Below, piece by piece: positions 20,892 through 31,095 of a stretch of DNA of 64,000 nt (the stretch's first letter is position 1; every line of letters starts with the position of its first letter). The translations under genes were made by a program, and so were the position numbers. Origin of the DNA: Ricinus communis (lineage: Eukaryota; Streptophyta; Magnoliopsida; Malpighiales; Euphorbiaceae); the NCBI RefSeq assembly GCF_019578655.1, contig NC_063263.1, positions 19,715,001 through 19,779,000 of the forward strand. The letters are read 5' to 3'. The notes under the pieces are model-generated. The model made no database searches and had not been told where the DNA came from. It worked only from the letters and a program-made list of their open reading frames with translations.

Positions 20892-21914
20892 ATGGAGCAA
20901 TTTCTTGCTACACTTCCATCTGGGTGTAGATTTAAACCAACTGATGAAGAGTTAGTCGCCATTTATCTATTCAAGAAAACCAACAATCTTAACCTATCTG
21001 ACGTCGAGAATATGGTTGTCCCTGTTTGCGACTTGTACGGTGATAAAGAACCATGGGAATTATGGGATCAATTTGCCCAAAATCAATTGTTTATTAATGG
21101 TGATCTTTTTTTCTTCACTGAATTAAAGAAAAAACCTAAAAGCTCTAGAATTTTGCGTCGAGTAGGAAAGGGTACTTGGCATGGTGAGAATAAAGGAGAG
21201 CCTGTGAACGTTTTAGTTGATGTTGGAAATGCTAAACAGTTGATGATACAAGCAACTAAAAAAAGGTTTAGTTATAGAAATCAGAATTCTGCTCACCATT
21301 GTCGTTGGATTCTGCATGAGTTTAGTCTTGATAATGTCAGCACCAACTGGGTGCTTTGCCGTCTTAGGAATAATCATGTTTCTGATTCTGATAACAGTGT
21401 GCTTGTTTTGGAGAGGGTTTCATCTAAGAGGAAGAATGCTGAGGCGGATGATCAATGTCCTAACACTGAGATTGTTCCTTCTGAGAAACGTTTGAGGACT
21501 AGTGATAAGAGTACAGATCTAATTGCACGGACAGAGTTCGATTCCAGTAAGGCATGCATTGTTGTTGCTGAACAGGATAATGGGTTTGTGGGTGGCCATG
21601 ATTTGCCAAAGTATGGTTCAATTGCCAATGCTGATTATGATTTTGAGAATGATAGCACATACAGTGAGTTGTCAATGATCTGCTACGGTTCCATGGTTCC
21701 TGCAGTTTCTAATGATGATGTTGAAAGCTTTAATCAAGGAGATGATGGTTCTGCTGACATCCAGACATCATCTCAACCGGCTGATTCTCATTTTGCTTCT
21801 CAACGGGGCAGAATGGCATGGATTTCTTGGACTGCTGTGATTCTTTGCTGCCTTTGCCGAGTATATGATAAATTCTTTAAAAAAAATTTGGGATCTGTTA
21901 CAAGTAAATGTTAG
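20892..21914 (+). CDS. Atypical NAC-domain protein with C-terminal hydrophobic tail (tandem copy 1)
   Basis: A single exon of 340 aa; ATG at 20892. Residues 8-28 (LPSGCRFKPTDEELVAIYLF) are NAC subdomain A, VPVCDLYGDKEPWEL is subdomain B, and FFFTELKKKPKSSRILRRVG is subdomain C. In the DNA-contacting position where typical NAC proteins have GYWKATG, this one has GTWHGE. HCRWILHEFSLD and NWVLCRLR complete the domain near residue 160. Typical NAC genes have two or more introns in this domain; this one has none. The last 30 residues contain a hydrophobic stretch (MAWISWTAVILCCLCRVY) followed by basic residues, resembling a tail anchor as in membrane-bound NAC proteins. Copy 2 at 29476 lacks this tail through a reading-frame difference. 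Role unknown; a DNA-binding regulator is assumed from the family. Confidence 0.88.
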   Translation: MEQFLATLPSGCRFKPTDEELVAIYLFKKTNNLNLSDVENMVVPVCDLYGDKEPWELWDQFAQNQLFINGDLFFFTELKKKPKSSRILRRVGKGTWHGENKGEPVNVLVDVGNAKQLMIQATKKRFSYRNQNSAHHCRWILHEFSLDNVSTNWVLCRLRNNHVSDSDNSVLVLERVSSKRKNAEADDQCPNTEIVPSEKRLRTSDKSTDLIARTEFDSSKACIVVAEQDNGFVGGHDLPKYGSIANADYDFENDSTYSELSMICYGSMVPAVSNDDVESFNQGDDGSADIQTSSQPADSHFASQRGRMAWISWTAVILCCLCRVYDKFFKKNLGSVTSKC

Positions 21915-22965
21915 AACTTGGGTATTGTGTAGGTATATACTTTGTGCACAGGTTCAAACTACAGGATAAAATGTGCATATTTGGTCATTTATATAAGTTG
22001 GTATTTTTTGTTTATGGGCCTAACTTTACTAGATTCAATTATTTAGTATCTGCTTGATTTTGGTAATGCCCATGTATGCTTAAATTTTTTTCAGTTAATT
22101 GATGTCTGATAAGCTTTGTTAGTTTTGATGATTTGGGTAATGGTTTATGATAGCTAAGTCATATGCTCATTAATATTGAAATTGGTTTCCCATTGATGGC
22201 TTTGTGTCCAGAGGCATTTAAAATTCCAGTTCAACTAAACAAATACATTTGTTTATTATGGGATGTTGGTGCATTATTTGAATGAAACAATCTTATCATC
22301 ATAATACTTCTGATATTAATCTTAATATCAGTGGAGGGAGAAAGAAGAAAGTAAATAAAATGGGTGCATCTTATATTTGATTGATGAGTTGGGTTCACAG
22401 ATACTTCAATTTGATCTCTCTCCAACTTAGATCAACATTTTTATTCTCCATCATGTTGGAAAATCTTAGAGCCCGGTGAAATGCAGAGACTAAAGAGTTT
22501 CTGTTCTTATTCAATGATGCTAACACAAATGAGACTGCTACTGTTATTTGACTAAGGACCAATGTTAAATCATAAAATATATATATATATATATATAAAA
22601 GGTTGCATTTGCCCAATAGCATAGGCAAATGATAGAGGTTGAAAGCTTGCACATGGAACGTTTAAGTTAACAACTGGAGTAGGGAATGGAAAGGGGTCTA
22701 TAGGATTCAGGGTCTTGTTTTAGAATTTTAATTGTAAAGATTCAAATTTTTCTGGGTTTTATCAAAGACGAAGAAGAAAAAAAAAAAAAAAGGTGTTTTA
22801 GTATCTATATAAAAATTCACAGTTTTGATACTTTGACTGAGTGGATAACTAATTTGCTAATATGTAGTTTCTTTTGGATCTTATTATGTTGTGCGACATA
22901 TATTAGAATATTTAATGCGAAGGCGTTAGCAAAGCTAGACAATTGGGTAGCACAAATACGATTGA
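21915..22965. other. 3' flank of NAC copy 1 and spacer
   Basis: To 22213 this is part of the duplicated unit and probably holds the 3'UTR. The rest is AT-rich spacer with a short (TA)n at about 22578-22597 and a poly-A run near 22774-22791. No coding exon was seen. Confidence 0.45.
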
Positions 22966-22970
22966 CAGAA

Positions 22971-23312
22971 TGTGGAAATACAGTTGAATATTAATCTATG
23001 ATGATTTATTGATATGAATTCTGAGATTATTGAGCATGTGTGATCTGTTATATACATGTATACTTGCAATGGTTTTTTTGCTATCTATGATCATATTTTA
23101 ACGTTCCTTTCTAGCATTGGAAGGGTGGAAGTGACATTTCTTCCTTAGGGAAGAAAGGTTGCTCCTTTTCCCTGTTTTGATGGCTGTGATGATTTGGTTG
23201 CCTGTGATGATCCAGTCTGAGGCCATGACCAACAGTCTTTATCTGTTGGTTCTTCCTGGAGGTCCTAGACTGTTGGTCCTTGCTGGTTGTGCTTTGGTCT
23301 TGTTCCTCAACA
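22971..23312 (-). repeat. Copia 3' LTR
   Basis: 342 bp. On the minus strand it starts TGTTGAGGAAC and ends TATTTCCACA. A plus-strand CAGAA target duplication precedes it at 22966-22970. Confidence 0.97.
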
Positions 23313-23326
23313 CTCCCCCTTAAGGT
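23313..23326 (-). other. Copia polypurine tract
   Basis: On the minus strand, ccttaagggggag lies directly before the 3' LTR, the expected plus-strand priming site. Confidence 0.9.
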
Positions 23327-25306
23327 GGGTTCAAATAAATTAGTGGAACCCATCTTGGTGAGAAGCCTATGATGATGAGATTTGTCTAGAGCCTTAGTAA
23401 AGATATCTGCCAATTGTTCATTGCTCCTGATGAATATAGTTTCAATTTCTCCAGGTTGAACTTTTTCCCTTATAAAGTGACAATCTACTTCGATGTGTTT
23501 AGTGCGCTCGTGAAAAACGGGGTTTGAGGCAATATGTCTTGCTGCTTGATTATCACAATACATTTTTATTGGTTCTTTGATCTTAATCCCTATATCTGTA
23601 AGAACTTGCTTGATCCATATTAATTCGCTGGCTGTTGATGCCATTGCTCTGTATTCTACCTCTGCATTGGATCTGGCAGTTACAGTTTGTTTCTTGCTTT
23701 TCCAAGTTACTAGATTGCCACCCACAAATGTACAGAAGCCAGAGGTTGATTTTCTGTCACAGCTTCCGGCCCAATCTGCATCAGAAAAGCCAATAATATC
23801 ATTTGAACTGTTATTTTTCATCTAAATCCCTTGACCAGGAGTCCCCTTAAGATACCTAAGGATCCTATTGATGGCATCTAAATGACTAGTGTGAGGTGCA
23901 TGCATGAACTGACTTACCACACCTACAGCGTAGGTGATGTCAGGTCTGGTTACCATGAGATAGATTAGTTTCCCTACTAGTCGTTGATAGTGCCCCATAT
24001 TGTCTAAGGGATTACCGTCTTCAAGGTTAAGTTTAACTTTAGTCTCCATTGGTGAATCTACAGGTTTTACTCCTAGTTTCCTTGTTTCTTTTAATAGATC
24101 AAGGACGTACTTTCTTTGGGACAGAAATAGACCTTTATAGGATTTGGCTATTTCTATTCCAAGAAAGTAGGACAGTTGTCCGAGATCTTTGATGTCAAAT
24201 TCCTCTTTTAATTTTTGTTTTACTTCCTCAATTTCTTCATTATTGGTGCTTGTTATGATAATATCGTCAACATAAATGAGAATAATGATGGTGCAAAAAT
24301 GAGTATGTTTAACAAACATAGAAGAATCGAATGCACTTTTAATGAAATTGAGTTTTAAAAGGAAAAGACTTAGCTTGGCATACCATGCTCTTGGAGATTG
24401 TTTCAATCCATAGATGGCCTTTTTTAGTTTACATACCATGGATTGGTTGGTGGTGGCCTCATAACCTGGGGGTGGAGTCATATATACCTCTTCTTCGAGA
24501 GTCTCTTGGAGGAAAGCATTTTTTACGTCCATTTGATATAGGCTCCATCCTGAGTTAGTAGCAACATACAATAAAATGCGAACGGTGCTCATTTTTGCTA
24601 CAGGCGCAAAGATTTCCTGATAGTCTACCCTATATGTTTGAGTAAACCCCTTTGCTACAAATCTAGCCTTATATCGCTCAATTGTTCCATCATGTTTATA
24701 TTTAATTTTATATACCCATTTGCACCCAACAGGTATTTTATCTTGTGGTAGAGGAACTAATGTCCAGGTGTCATTTTTTTCAAGGCCCGAAGCTCCTCCT
24801 TCATGGCCTGACACCATTTAGGATCGGTGTTAGCCTCGTAGAAGGAAGATGACTCAGTATGGGAGATGAATTTATCTAGGTAGTTCCTATATGAGTTGGA
24901 TATGTTATGGTAGCTAGTGAAGCTTTGAATAGGATACATCACCTTGTGGGACACATAATCCCTAAGTCTGACTGGTGGTCTGGAGAGTCTGGATAATCTG
25001 CGTGGGGCGACTTCTTCAACTAGTGATCTATCTCCCCCTGAAAAAGTGTCCTCGGGAATGGTACTGACTTCCCCTGAAAGGTTGGCCTCGGGATTTACTG
25101 CGGAAGCTGTCTCCTCACATGGTGGAGGTGGAAGGGCTGAGCTGTCAAAAGACAAAGAATTATCTGAAAATAACAAGGAGGACCCATGAGAGGGGTGAGG
25201 GTTAGTAAAATAAGGTGTACATTCATCAAAGGACACATCCCTAGAGATATAGGTCTTGTGGATGCACGGGTCATAGCACTTATATCCCTTTTTTTGTTGA
25301 AGAATA
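23313..25306 (-). pseudogene. Copia pol 3' part: integrase end, reverse transcriptase, RNase H
   Basis: From about 25290 down: the integrase C-terminal box (KGYKCYDPCIHKTYISRDV), a Ser/Pro-rich linker, then RT with WVYKIKYKHDGTIERYKARF, FAPVAKMSTVR, YGLKQSPRAWY and the catalytic ILIYVDDIIIT. RNase H follows with GFSDADWAGS and ADIFTKAL. Two breaks are visible: a frame change at about 24757-24817, and a TAG near 23822 between the RT connection (KGTPGQG) and RNase H. The RNase H frame reads on into the LTR. Confidence 0.9.
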
Positions 25307-25780
25307 TCCTAAGAATACTGTTTTGACAGAACTAGGTTCCAGTTTATGAGAACGTTTAACATGAACAAAGGCGGTGCACCCAAAAACTCTAATGTGCCCT
25401 AGTTCAATTTTTCTACCCTTTAGAATTTCAAGAGGAATAAGATTGTTGAGTTTTGGACTAGGGAGGCAGTTAATGAGGTAGGCAGCAGTTTGGAGAGCAT
25501 CAGACTAAAAAATTGTAGGAACGTTATTTTGAAAAAGTAAGGATCTAGTGACTTCAAGAAGATGACGATTTTTCCTTTCACAGACTCCATTTTGCTCAGG
25601 AGTGTAAATGCAGGTAGTTTGGTGCAAGATGCCTGTAGTGGAGAAAAATCAGAAAATTATTTATTGATATATTCGGTACCGTTATCAGATCTGAAGATCT
25701 TAATGTTGGTATTATATTGGTTTTGAATGAAGTTGTAGAAATTTTGAAAACTTCATTTTTTTCCTTTTAGCAAATAAACC
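25307..25780 (-). pseudogene. Copia integrase core, degraded
   Basis: The minus strand encodes PEQNGVCERKNRHLLE-like integrase sequence with several stops. One stop, near 25508, falls where FWSDAL is usual (Trp codon changed to TAG). No single frame runs through this part. Confidence 0.7.
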
Positions 25781-26508
25781 TACGTAAGGCGAGAGAAATC
25801 ATCAATAAATGTGACAAAATAACGAAAATGATTGTAGGAGATACAGGGGGCAAGTCCCCAAACCTCAGAGTGAATTAAGTCAAACATTTTGGTCGAAGTG
25901 GTGGAGGATACAGGAAAGGGCAATCTAGTATGCTTTGAAAATTTGCAAGTGTCACAACAACCAAAATTTATTTTTAGACAAAATAATTGATTTAAAATTT
26001 TATCAGCCGGATGCCCAAACCGCCTATGAAGTAATATGCTGTGGTCGAGAGATTTGGAGAGAAGACATTGATTGATAGGGTCAATAAGGTAATATAATCC
26101 ATTTTCAAGGTATCCCTCACCAATCGTCTTCCGGGTGGTGCGATCTTGAAATATTACAGAAGATGGTGAAAAAATTATATTATAATTTAAAGAATGAGTT
26201 ATTTTACCAACAGATAATAAATTAGATGTAAAATTAGGTAATAAAAGAATGTCATAAATTGAATTAGTGTTATGTAACAATTTTGAGGATCCAAAACCAG
26301 AGATTTCAGCTCGGCCTCCATTTGTAACGATCACATGTTGAGAGTCGGTAGGAACAAAATTGTGTAATTTTGTTGAGTCCCAAGTCATGTGATCGGTTGC
26401 ACCGGAGTCAATAATCCATTTAGAATATTTTTTATAATTTTGGGATACTAAACCTGTCCCACAGGACTGTTGAAGCTGTAAAATAGACTGGAGTTGAGAC
26501 AAAGTTTG
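25780..26508 (-). pseudogene. Copia protease, gag-pre-integrase and integrase zinc-binding region
   Basis: Contains the aspartic protease signature WIIDSGATDHMT, then LLHRRFGHP and CDTCKFSKHTRLPF (the HHCC-type zinc region of integrase) and the integrase start FVTFIDDFSRLT. The frame ends at a TAG that replaces the Trp codon of the usual SRLTWVYL. Confidence 0.9.
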
Positions 26509-27610
26509 AGAAACTTTGTGATTCTCTATTGGGCCAGAAGTTGGTTGGGCTAGCCGGTTGGGCCTAGAGTCGGAATTGGCCCGGGGAGTTCTTTGGTATG
26601 CAGGCTAGGCCGGATGGAGTGGCCCAAGCAGGGCAATTGGGTTGGCCCAACAGTTCGATGCCAATGTAGATCGCGGAGTCGAGTCGGGTGGAATTAAACT
26701 ACCTGTTTTCGACATCCGACCCGATGAACGCATTATAACCCTTAGGGTTAGACGCGTTCAGCATACCCACGCCGCCAAAGAACTTTTCCTCTCGTCTGTC
26801 TCTCCTTTCTCTCCCTCATTCTCCTCGGCTAGACGTCGGACAAAGATGCGGATGAAGATGCCAGCAGCGCTCGGAGGTGTGACCTTGCTTTTTGCAATGG
26901 TCACATCTCTCGGCTCTCGTGAGTGAGAAGTGAAGGCCCTGTTTTCTGTGTTGCCTTGGCTCGTTATTGTTCCCATAGTGGCTCGCCTGGTCTCCTCTTG
27001 TTGAACAAGGGCGATGACTGCATCGAGACTAGGGAGCTTGCTGGACAATAGCACTTGCGACTGAACTGCTTCGGAGCTCGAATCGAGCCCGCTGAGGTAA
27101 GTAAACACAAGGTCCTGCTCCGCTCTCTGTCTTATTTCTTCGGGGTCTGTAGTGGGTGGGAGGTAGCTTTGTAGCTCCTCCCACCGAGTCAGAATCTCAG
27201 TTGCATAATGTGCGCAGGACCGAATCCCCTGTTTTACTTGCGATAATTCCTATTTCAGATTGAATATGTGCGCATAATTTTGTTCCTGACCATATAATTT
27301 TTTTAACTTTTCCCATATGGCCTGTGATGATGCTAGCAGCATGCATAGCCTGGCAATCTGAAGCTCAATCGTATTGGTCAGAAGCGACATGACCATATGG
27401 TCAGTCGTTTGCCAATCTTCGATTGCCTCAATCTCCTCTTTTGTGGGTTGATTGGGATCGATTGGTTGTGGCTTTTTTCGGGTCCCTGTAATAAACCCTA
27501 ATTTTTTTTCTACCACTGAGGCCGATGTATACTGCTCTCGACCATTGAAAGTAATTTTGATTGCCTGTTAGTGTGATGTTGGTGACTTTGGCAAGATCGT
27601 TTTGAGACAT
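26509..27610 (-). pseudogene. Copia gag, frameshifted
   Basis: Starts at ATG 27610 (MSQNDLAKVTNITLTGNQNY). It shifts frame near 27470, continues as the gag helical region (TDHMVMSLLTNTIELQIARL, IWEKLKKLYGQ), stops near 27250, and continues as VFTYLSGLDSSSEAVQSQVL. A CX2CX4HX4C zinc knuckle (CDHCKKQGHTSERC, about 26870-26910) is in yet another frame. At least three lesions separate the parts. Confidence 0.85.
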
Positions 27611-27672
27611 GATAAGAAATTTGATCGGTTGGATTTGAGATTGTATGGGTAGGTGATGACAGGATCACTCAT

Positions 27673-27684
27673 GCTCTGATACCA
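27673..27684 (-). other. Copia primer-binding site (initiator Met-tRNA)
   Basis: On the minus strand TGGTATCAGAGC lies directly after the 5' LTR, the standard complement to the 3' end of plant initiator Met-tRNA. Confidence 0.96.
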
Positions 27685-28026
27685 TGTGGAAATACAGTTG
27701 AATATTAATCTATGATGATTTATTGATATGAATTCTGAAATTATTGAGCATGTGTGATCTGTTATATACATGTATACTTGCAACGGTTCTTTTGCTATCT
27801 ATGATCCTATTCTAATGTTCCTTTCTAGCTCGGGAAGGGTGTAAGTGACATTTCTTTCTTAGGGAAGAAAGATTTCTCCTTTTCCCTGTTTTGATGCCTG
27901 TGATGATCTGGTTACCTGTGATGATCCAGTCTGAGGCCATGACCAACAGTCTTTGGCTGTTGGTTCTTTCTGGAGGTCCTGGACTGTTGGTCCTTGCTGG
28001 TTGTGCTTTGGTCTTGTTCCTCAACA
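27685..28026 (-). repeat. Copia 5' LTR
   Basis: 342 bp, about 94% identical to the other LTR. CAGAA follows at 28027-28031. A (TAA)n microsatellite starts almost at once (28034-28060). Confidence 0.97.
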
Positions 28027-28033
28027 CAGAAAG

Positions 28034-28060
28034 ATAATAATAATAATAATAATAATAATA
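28034..28060. repeat. (TAA)n microsatellite
   Basis: About nine TAA units directly after the copia target duplication. Confidence 0.95.
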
Positions 28061-29475
28061 AAGCATTGAATTTTCAGCCATTTGTTTTCCTCTTCTTTCG
28101 GAGAAAAAAGTTGAAAGCATCAAGTTTGTTATGTAAAAGTTGAAATAAATAAAATTAAAACATACCAGTGATAGTAAATATGATGTTTTATTCATAGGAT
28201 GTCCAAGAAAATCTACTCACCTTTTTTTCCTCAAAAAAATCTTATATTTTGGTATATATGTAAATATATATTATTTAAATTTTTATTTTCAAACTAAGTC
28301 TGTAATTAACCAGTCCCTTATAAAATAATTAAAATAAATGGCTAAATTTCTAATATATAGAATTTATGGTGAGTGAAATAGACTGATTTAGAACTAGAAT
28401 TTATTGAAAATAATTTTAAGTAAATATTTAACATGTCCTATTCATAATTTAAACAAATTTTTAAAATAATTTTTGTCATCCTAAAACAAAAATAATCATT
28501 ATGACCATCACTAATTGTGTTTTCTTTAGCTCATTTCTTGCACCTTTATATGGACTCTGTCTCCTTAACTTTTATTCTTTATTTTTGTTAGACTATTATA
28601 AAATTAATAAAATTAATGGAACAAATTATATTTTTACCATTAAACTATATCCGCTACTATATGATTATTGTATATAAATGAATTTTTTGTCGAATAAGAT
28701 ATTTTTAATTTTATTTTAAATTTTAAGTTAATATATTAAATTAAATAAAATATTTCATATAAAAATAAAAAAAGTAATAAAATAAAATAAAGAAAAAAAA
28801 GTTAGAAAAAGCTTTTTTTATTCTCAAGCCTTACCTTCAGCAATATAACATAGTAAATATCTTTTTCAATTGGGAGAGATAGATAAGTGAACTAAAGCGT
28901 CGAATTACTAATCCACTCTAAAAGAGAGAAAATATGGAAGCTACAAGTTATTTATTTATTGTAATTGTTTTTTAGAATTTTATTTTAATTAAATATACTT
29001 TTTTTAAAAATTTAAATACATTTAAATAACTAAATATTTTAATATTTATTATTTTTTTTATCCTAAACATATTCATTATTTCCTTATTTCTATTGAATTA
29101 TATATAACTAAATTAATTTAGTATCAAATTAGTAATAACTAAATAATTTTTGTTACTTTATCCCTATTTTGATCGGATTTGTTCTTTCCTTGTCCAAATT
29201 GAATTATGCAAAAATAATCAATTATTTAATTTAATATATAATTACTAAAATCCTAAAATTGTCTAAAGGAAACCTTTTTAATAGTCTCAAACTGCTTACA
29301 TAATTGCCTATAAAATGGCTCCTTACTCAACTCTTCAGTTTAACGGTAACACTCCTTCTTGTCTCTGTTTTTGTTTCATTCTTTCGTCCCAAGAAATCCA
29401 AATAAACCCTAAACTCATTGTCTCCCTTCTTTAATCCAAATTCAAGAATATCCATTGACTGATTTGTTCATAATA
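28061..29475 (+). promoter_or_regulatory. Upstream region of NAC copy 2
   Basis: From 28205 it matches the upstream region of copy 1 in blocks. The near-gene part (from about 29290) carries the likely 5'UTR. No exon was seen. Confidence 0.4.
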
Positions 29476-30797
29476 ATGGATCAATTTCTTGCTACACTTC
29501 CAACTGGGTGTAGATTTAGCCCAACCGATGAAGAGTTAGTCGCCATGTATCTATTCAAGAAAACCAAAAATCTTAACCTATCTGACGTCGAGAATATGAT
29601 TGTCCCTGTTTGCGACTTGTACGGCGATAAAGAACCATGGGAGTTATGGGATCAATTTTCCCAAAATCAGTTGTTTACTAATGGCGATCTTTATTTCTTC
29701 ACTGAATTAAAGAAAAAACCTAAAAGCTCTAGAATTTCGCGTCGAGTAGGAAAGGGTACTTGGCATGGTGAGAATAAAAGAGAGCCTGTGAACGTTTTAC
29801 TTGATGTTGGAAGTGCTAAACAGTTGATGATACAAGCAACTAAGAAAAGGTTTAATTATAGAAATCAGAATTCTGCTCACCATTGTCGTTGGACTCTGCA
29901 TGAGTTTAGTCTTGATAATGTCAGCACCAACTGGGTGCTTTGCCGCCTTAGGAATAATCATGTTTCTGATTCTGTTAACAGTGTGCTTGTTTTGGAGAGG
30001 GTTTCATCTAATGGGAAGAATGCTGAGGCGGATGAACAATGTCCTAACTCTGAGATTGTTCCTTTTGAGAAACGTTTGAAGACTAGTGATCGGAGCACAG
30101 TTCTAGTCGCTGGGCAAGAATCTGATTCCAACAAGGCTTGCATTGTTGTTGCTGAACAGGATAATGGATTTGTGGGTGGTCGTGACTTGCCAGAGTATGG
30201 TTCAATTGCTAATGCTGGTTATGAGTTTGAGAATGATAGCACATATAGCGAGTTGTCAATGATCTGCTATGGTTCCATGGTTTCTTCAGTTTCTAATGAT
30301 GAGTTATTTGGGAATGTTGAAAGGTTTAATCAAGGAAATGTTGCTTCTGCTGACATCCAAACATCATCTCAACGAGCCGATTCTGATTTTGCTTCTCAAA
30401 CAGGGCAGAATGGCATGCATTTCTAGGACTGCTGATGTTTCTTTGATGCCTTTGCTGAGAATATGATTATTTCTCTTAAAACAATTTTGGGATTTGTTAC
30501 AAGTAACTGTTAGGATTTGGGTATTATGAAGCTAATTTGTGCAGAGGTTCAAAACTATAATATAAAATGTGCATATTCTGTCAATCATATAACTTAGTAT
30601 TGTTTAATTGTGTGGCCTAACTTTACTAGATTCAATCATGTAGTTTCTGCTTGATTTTGTAGTTCAGTTTTGTTTAGTTGATGTCTGATAAGGTCTATTA
30701 GTTTTGATAATTTGTTTAATGATTTATTATAGCAAAAGTCATATGCTCATTAATACTGTCTTAGATTGGCTTCCCGGTGATGACTTTGTGTCCAGTG
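28205..30797 (+). repeat. Segmental tandem duplication, unit 2
   Basis: Partner of 19505-22213, in the same orientation. It includes about 1.2 kb upstream of the gene and about 370 bp downstream. Confidence 0.8.
29476..30426 (+). CDS. Atypical NAC-domain protein without the hydrophobic tail (tandem copy 2)
   Basis: A single exon of 316 aa from ATG 29476; the open frame seven codons upstream starts at TTG and is rejected. It is about 90% identical to copy 1 in the NAC domain by eye: LPTGCRFSPTDEELVAMYLF, VPVCDLYGDKEPWEL, and the same GTWHGE in place of WKATG. The C-terminus differs. After DFASQ, copy 2 has one extra base relative to copy 1 (caaacaggg versus caacgggg), so it reads TGQNGMHF and stops. 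The shifted frame still shows a decayed match to the copy 1 tail (GRMACISRTADVSLMPLL). Copy 2 also has 12 bp (encoding ELFG) missing from copy 1. A soluble nuclear product is expected. Confidence 0.87.
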   Translation: MDQFLATLPTGCRFSPTDEELVAMYLFKKTKNLNLSDVENMIVPVCDLYGDKEPWELWDQFSQNQLFTNGDLYFFTELKKKPKSSRISRRVGKGTWHGENKREPVNVLLDVGSAKQLMIQATKKRFNYRNQNSAHHCRWTLHEFSLDNVSTNWVLCRLRNNHVSDSVNSVLVLERVSSNGKNAEADEQCPNSEIVPFEKRLKTSDRSTVLVAGQESDSNKACIVVAEQDNGFVGGRDLPEYGSIANAGYEFENDSTYSELSMICYGSMVSSVSNDELFGNVERFNQGNVASADIQTSSQRADSDFASQTGQNGMHF

Positions 30798-30951
30798 GAT
30801 GTTTTCAACTCAAAGTCTCTGTCTCTCTATATTCACATGTTTTTCGGTTGCCTCCTCAGATTCTAACTAAATAATTGCATCTCTGTTTCTCTATTACTGA
30901 TATTTGATTTTTGTCCTTCTTTTACTATTTGGATTCTTAACAGCCTGACTT
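30427..30951. other. 3' flank of NAC copy 2
   Basis: Duplicated with copy 1 as far as about 30797. It then becomes unique AT-rich DNA without coding signal. Confidence 0.45.
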
Positions 30952-31095
30952 GTCCAGTACATGTTGATTAAGTGGCTGTTGTCAGACAGTGTAAATTTCA
31001 GCCTAGTTATTGCTATCCTTGATTCATAACCAATTTATGTTTTGGTTGCTGATTGATAAACTGATTCCATTGTTTTTAATTGTTGAACTTCCGTC
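30952..31095 (+). repeat. Segment shared with intron 1 of the nucleotide-sugar transporter
   Basis: gtccagtacatgttgattaagt and further blocks such as gcctagttattgctatcctt and ttgctgattgataaact recur in the same order and orientation at 35391-35540. Similarity is about 85% by eye. Confidence 0.75.

Larger units (their letters stand above)
19505..22213 (+). repeat. Segmental tandem duplication, unit 1
   Basis: This aligns with 28205-30797 through the NAC gene and well into both flanks. Upstream matches start near aaaatctact (19509 versus 28208) and include taaaataattaaaata and tttatggtgaatgaaata. Downstream matches include cctaactttactagattca and gtcatatgctcattaatact, ending at tttgtgtccag. 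The whole unit, including the promoter, was copied. Confidence 0.8.
22971..28026 (-). mobile_element. Ty1/copia LTR retrotransposon, structurally complete, coding-defective
   Basis: On the minus strand the order is 5' LTR (27685-28026), primer-binding site, gag, zinc knuckle, protease, integrase, RT, RNase H, polypurine tract and 3' LTR (22971-23312). CAGAA flanks both ends (22966-22970 and 28027-28031). Both LTRs are 342 bp and differ at about 20 positions by my hand count. The total length of 5,056 bp is normal for copia. Internal frames are broken several times. It sits between the two NAC duplicates. Confidence 0.97.

Noticed and set aside
29455..29475. Seven-codon extension of NAC copy 2
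   Set aside because: Starts at TTG. Copy 1 begins at the ATG equivalent to 29476.
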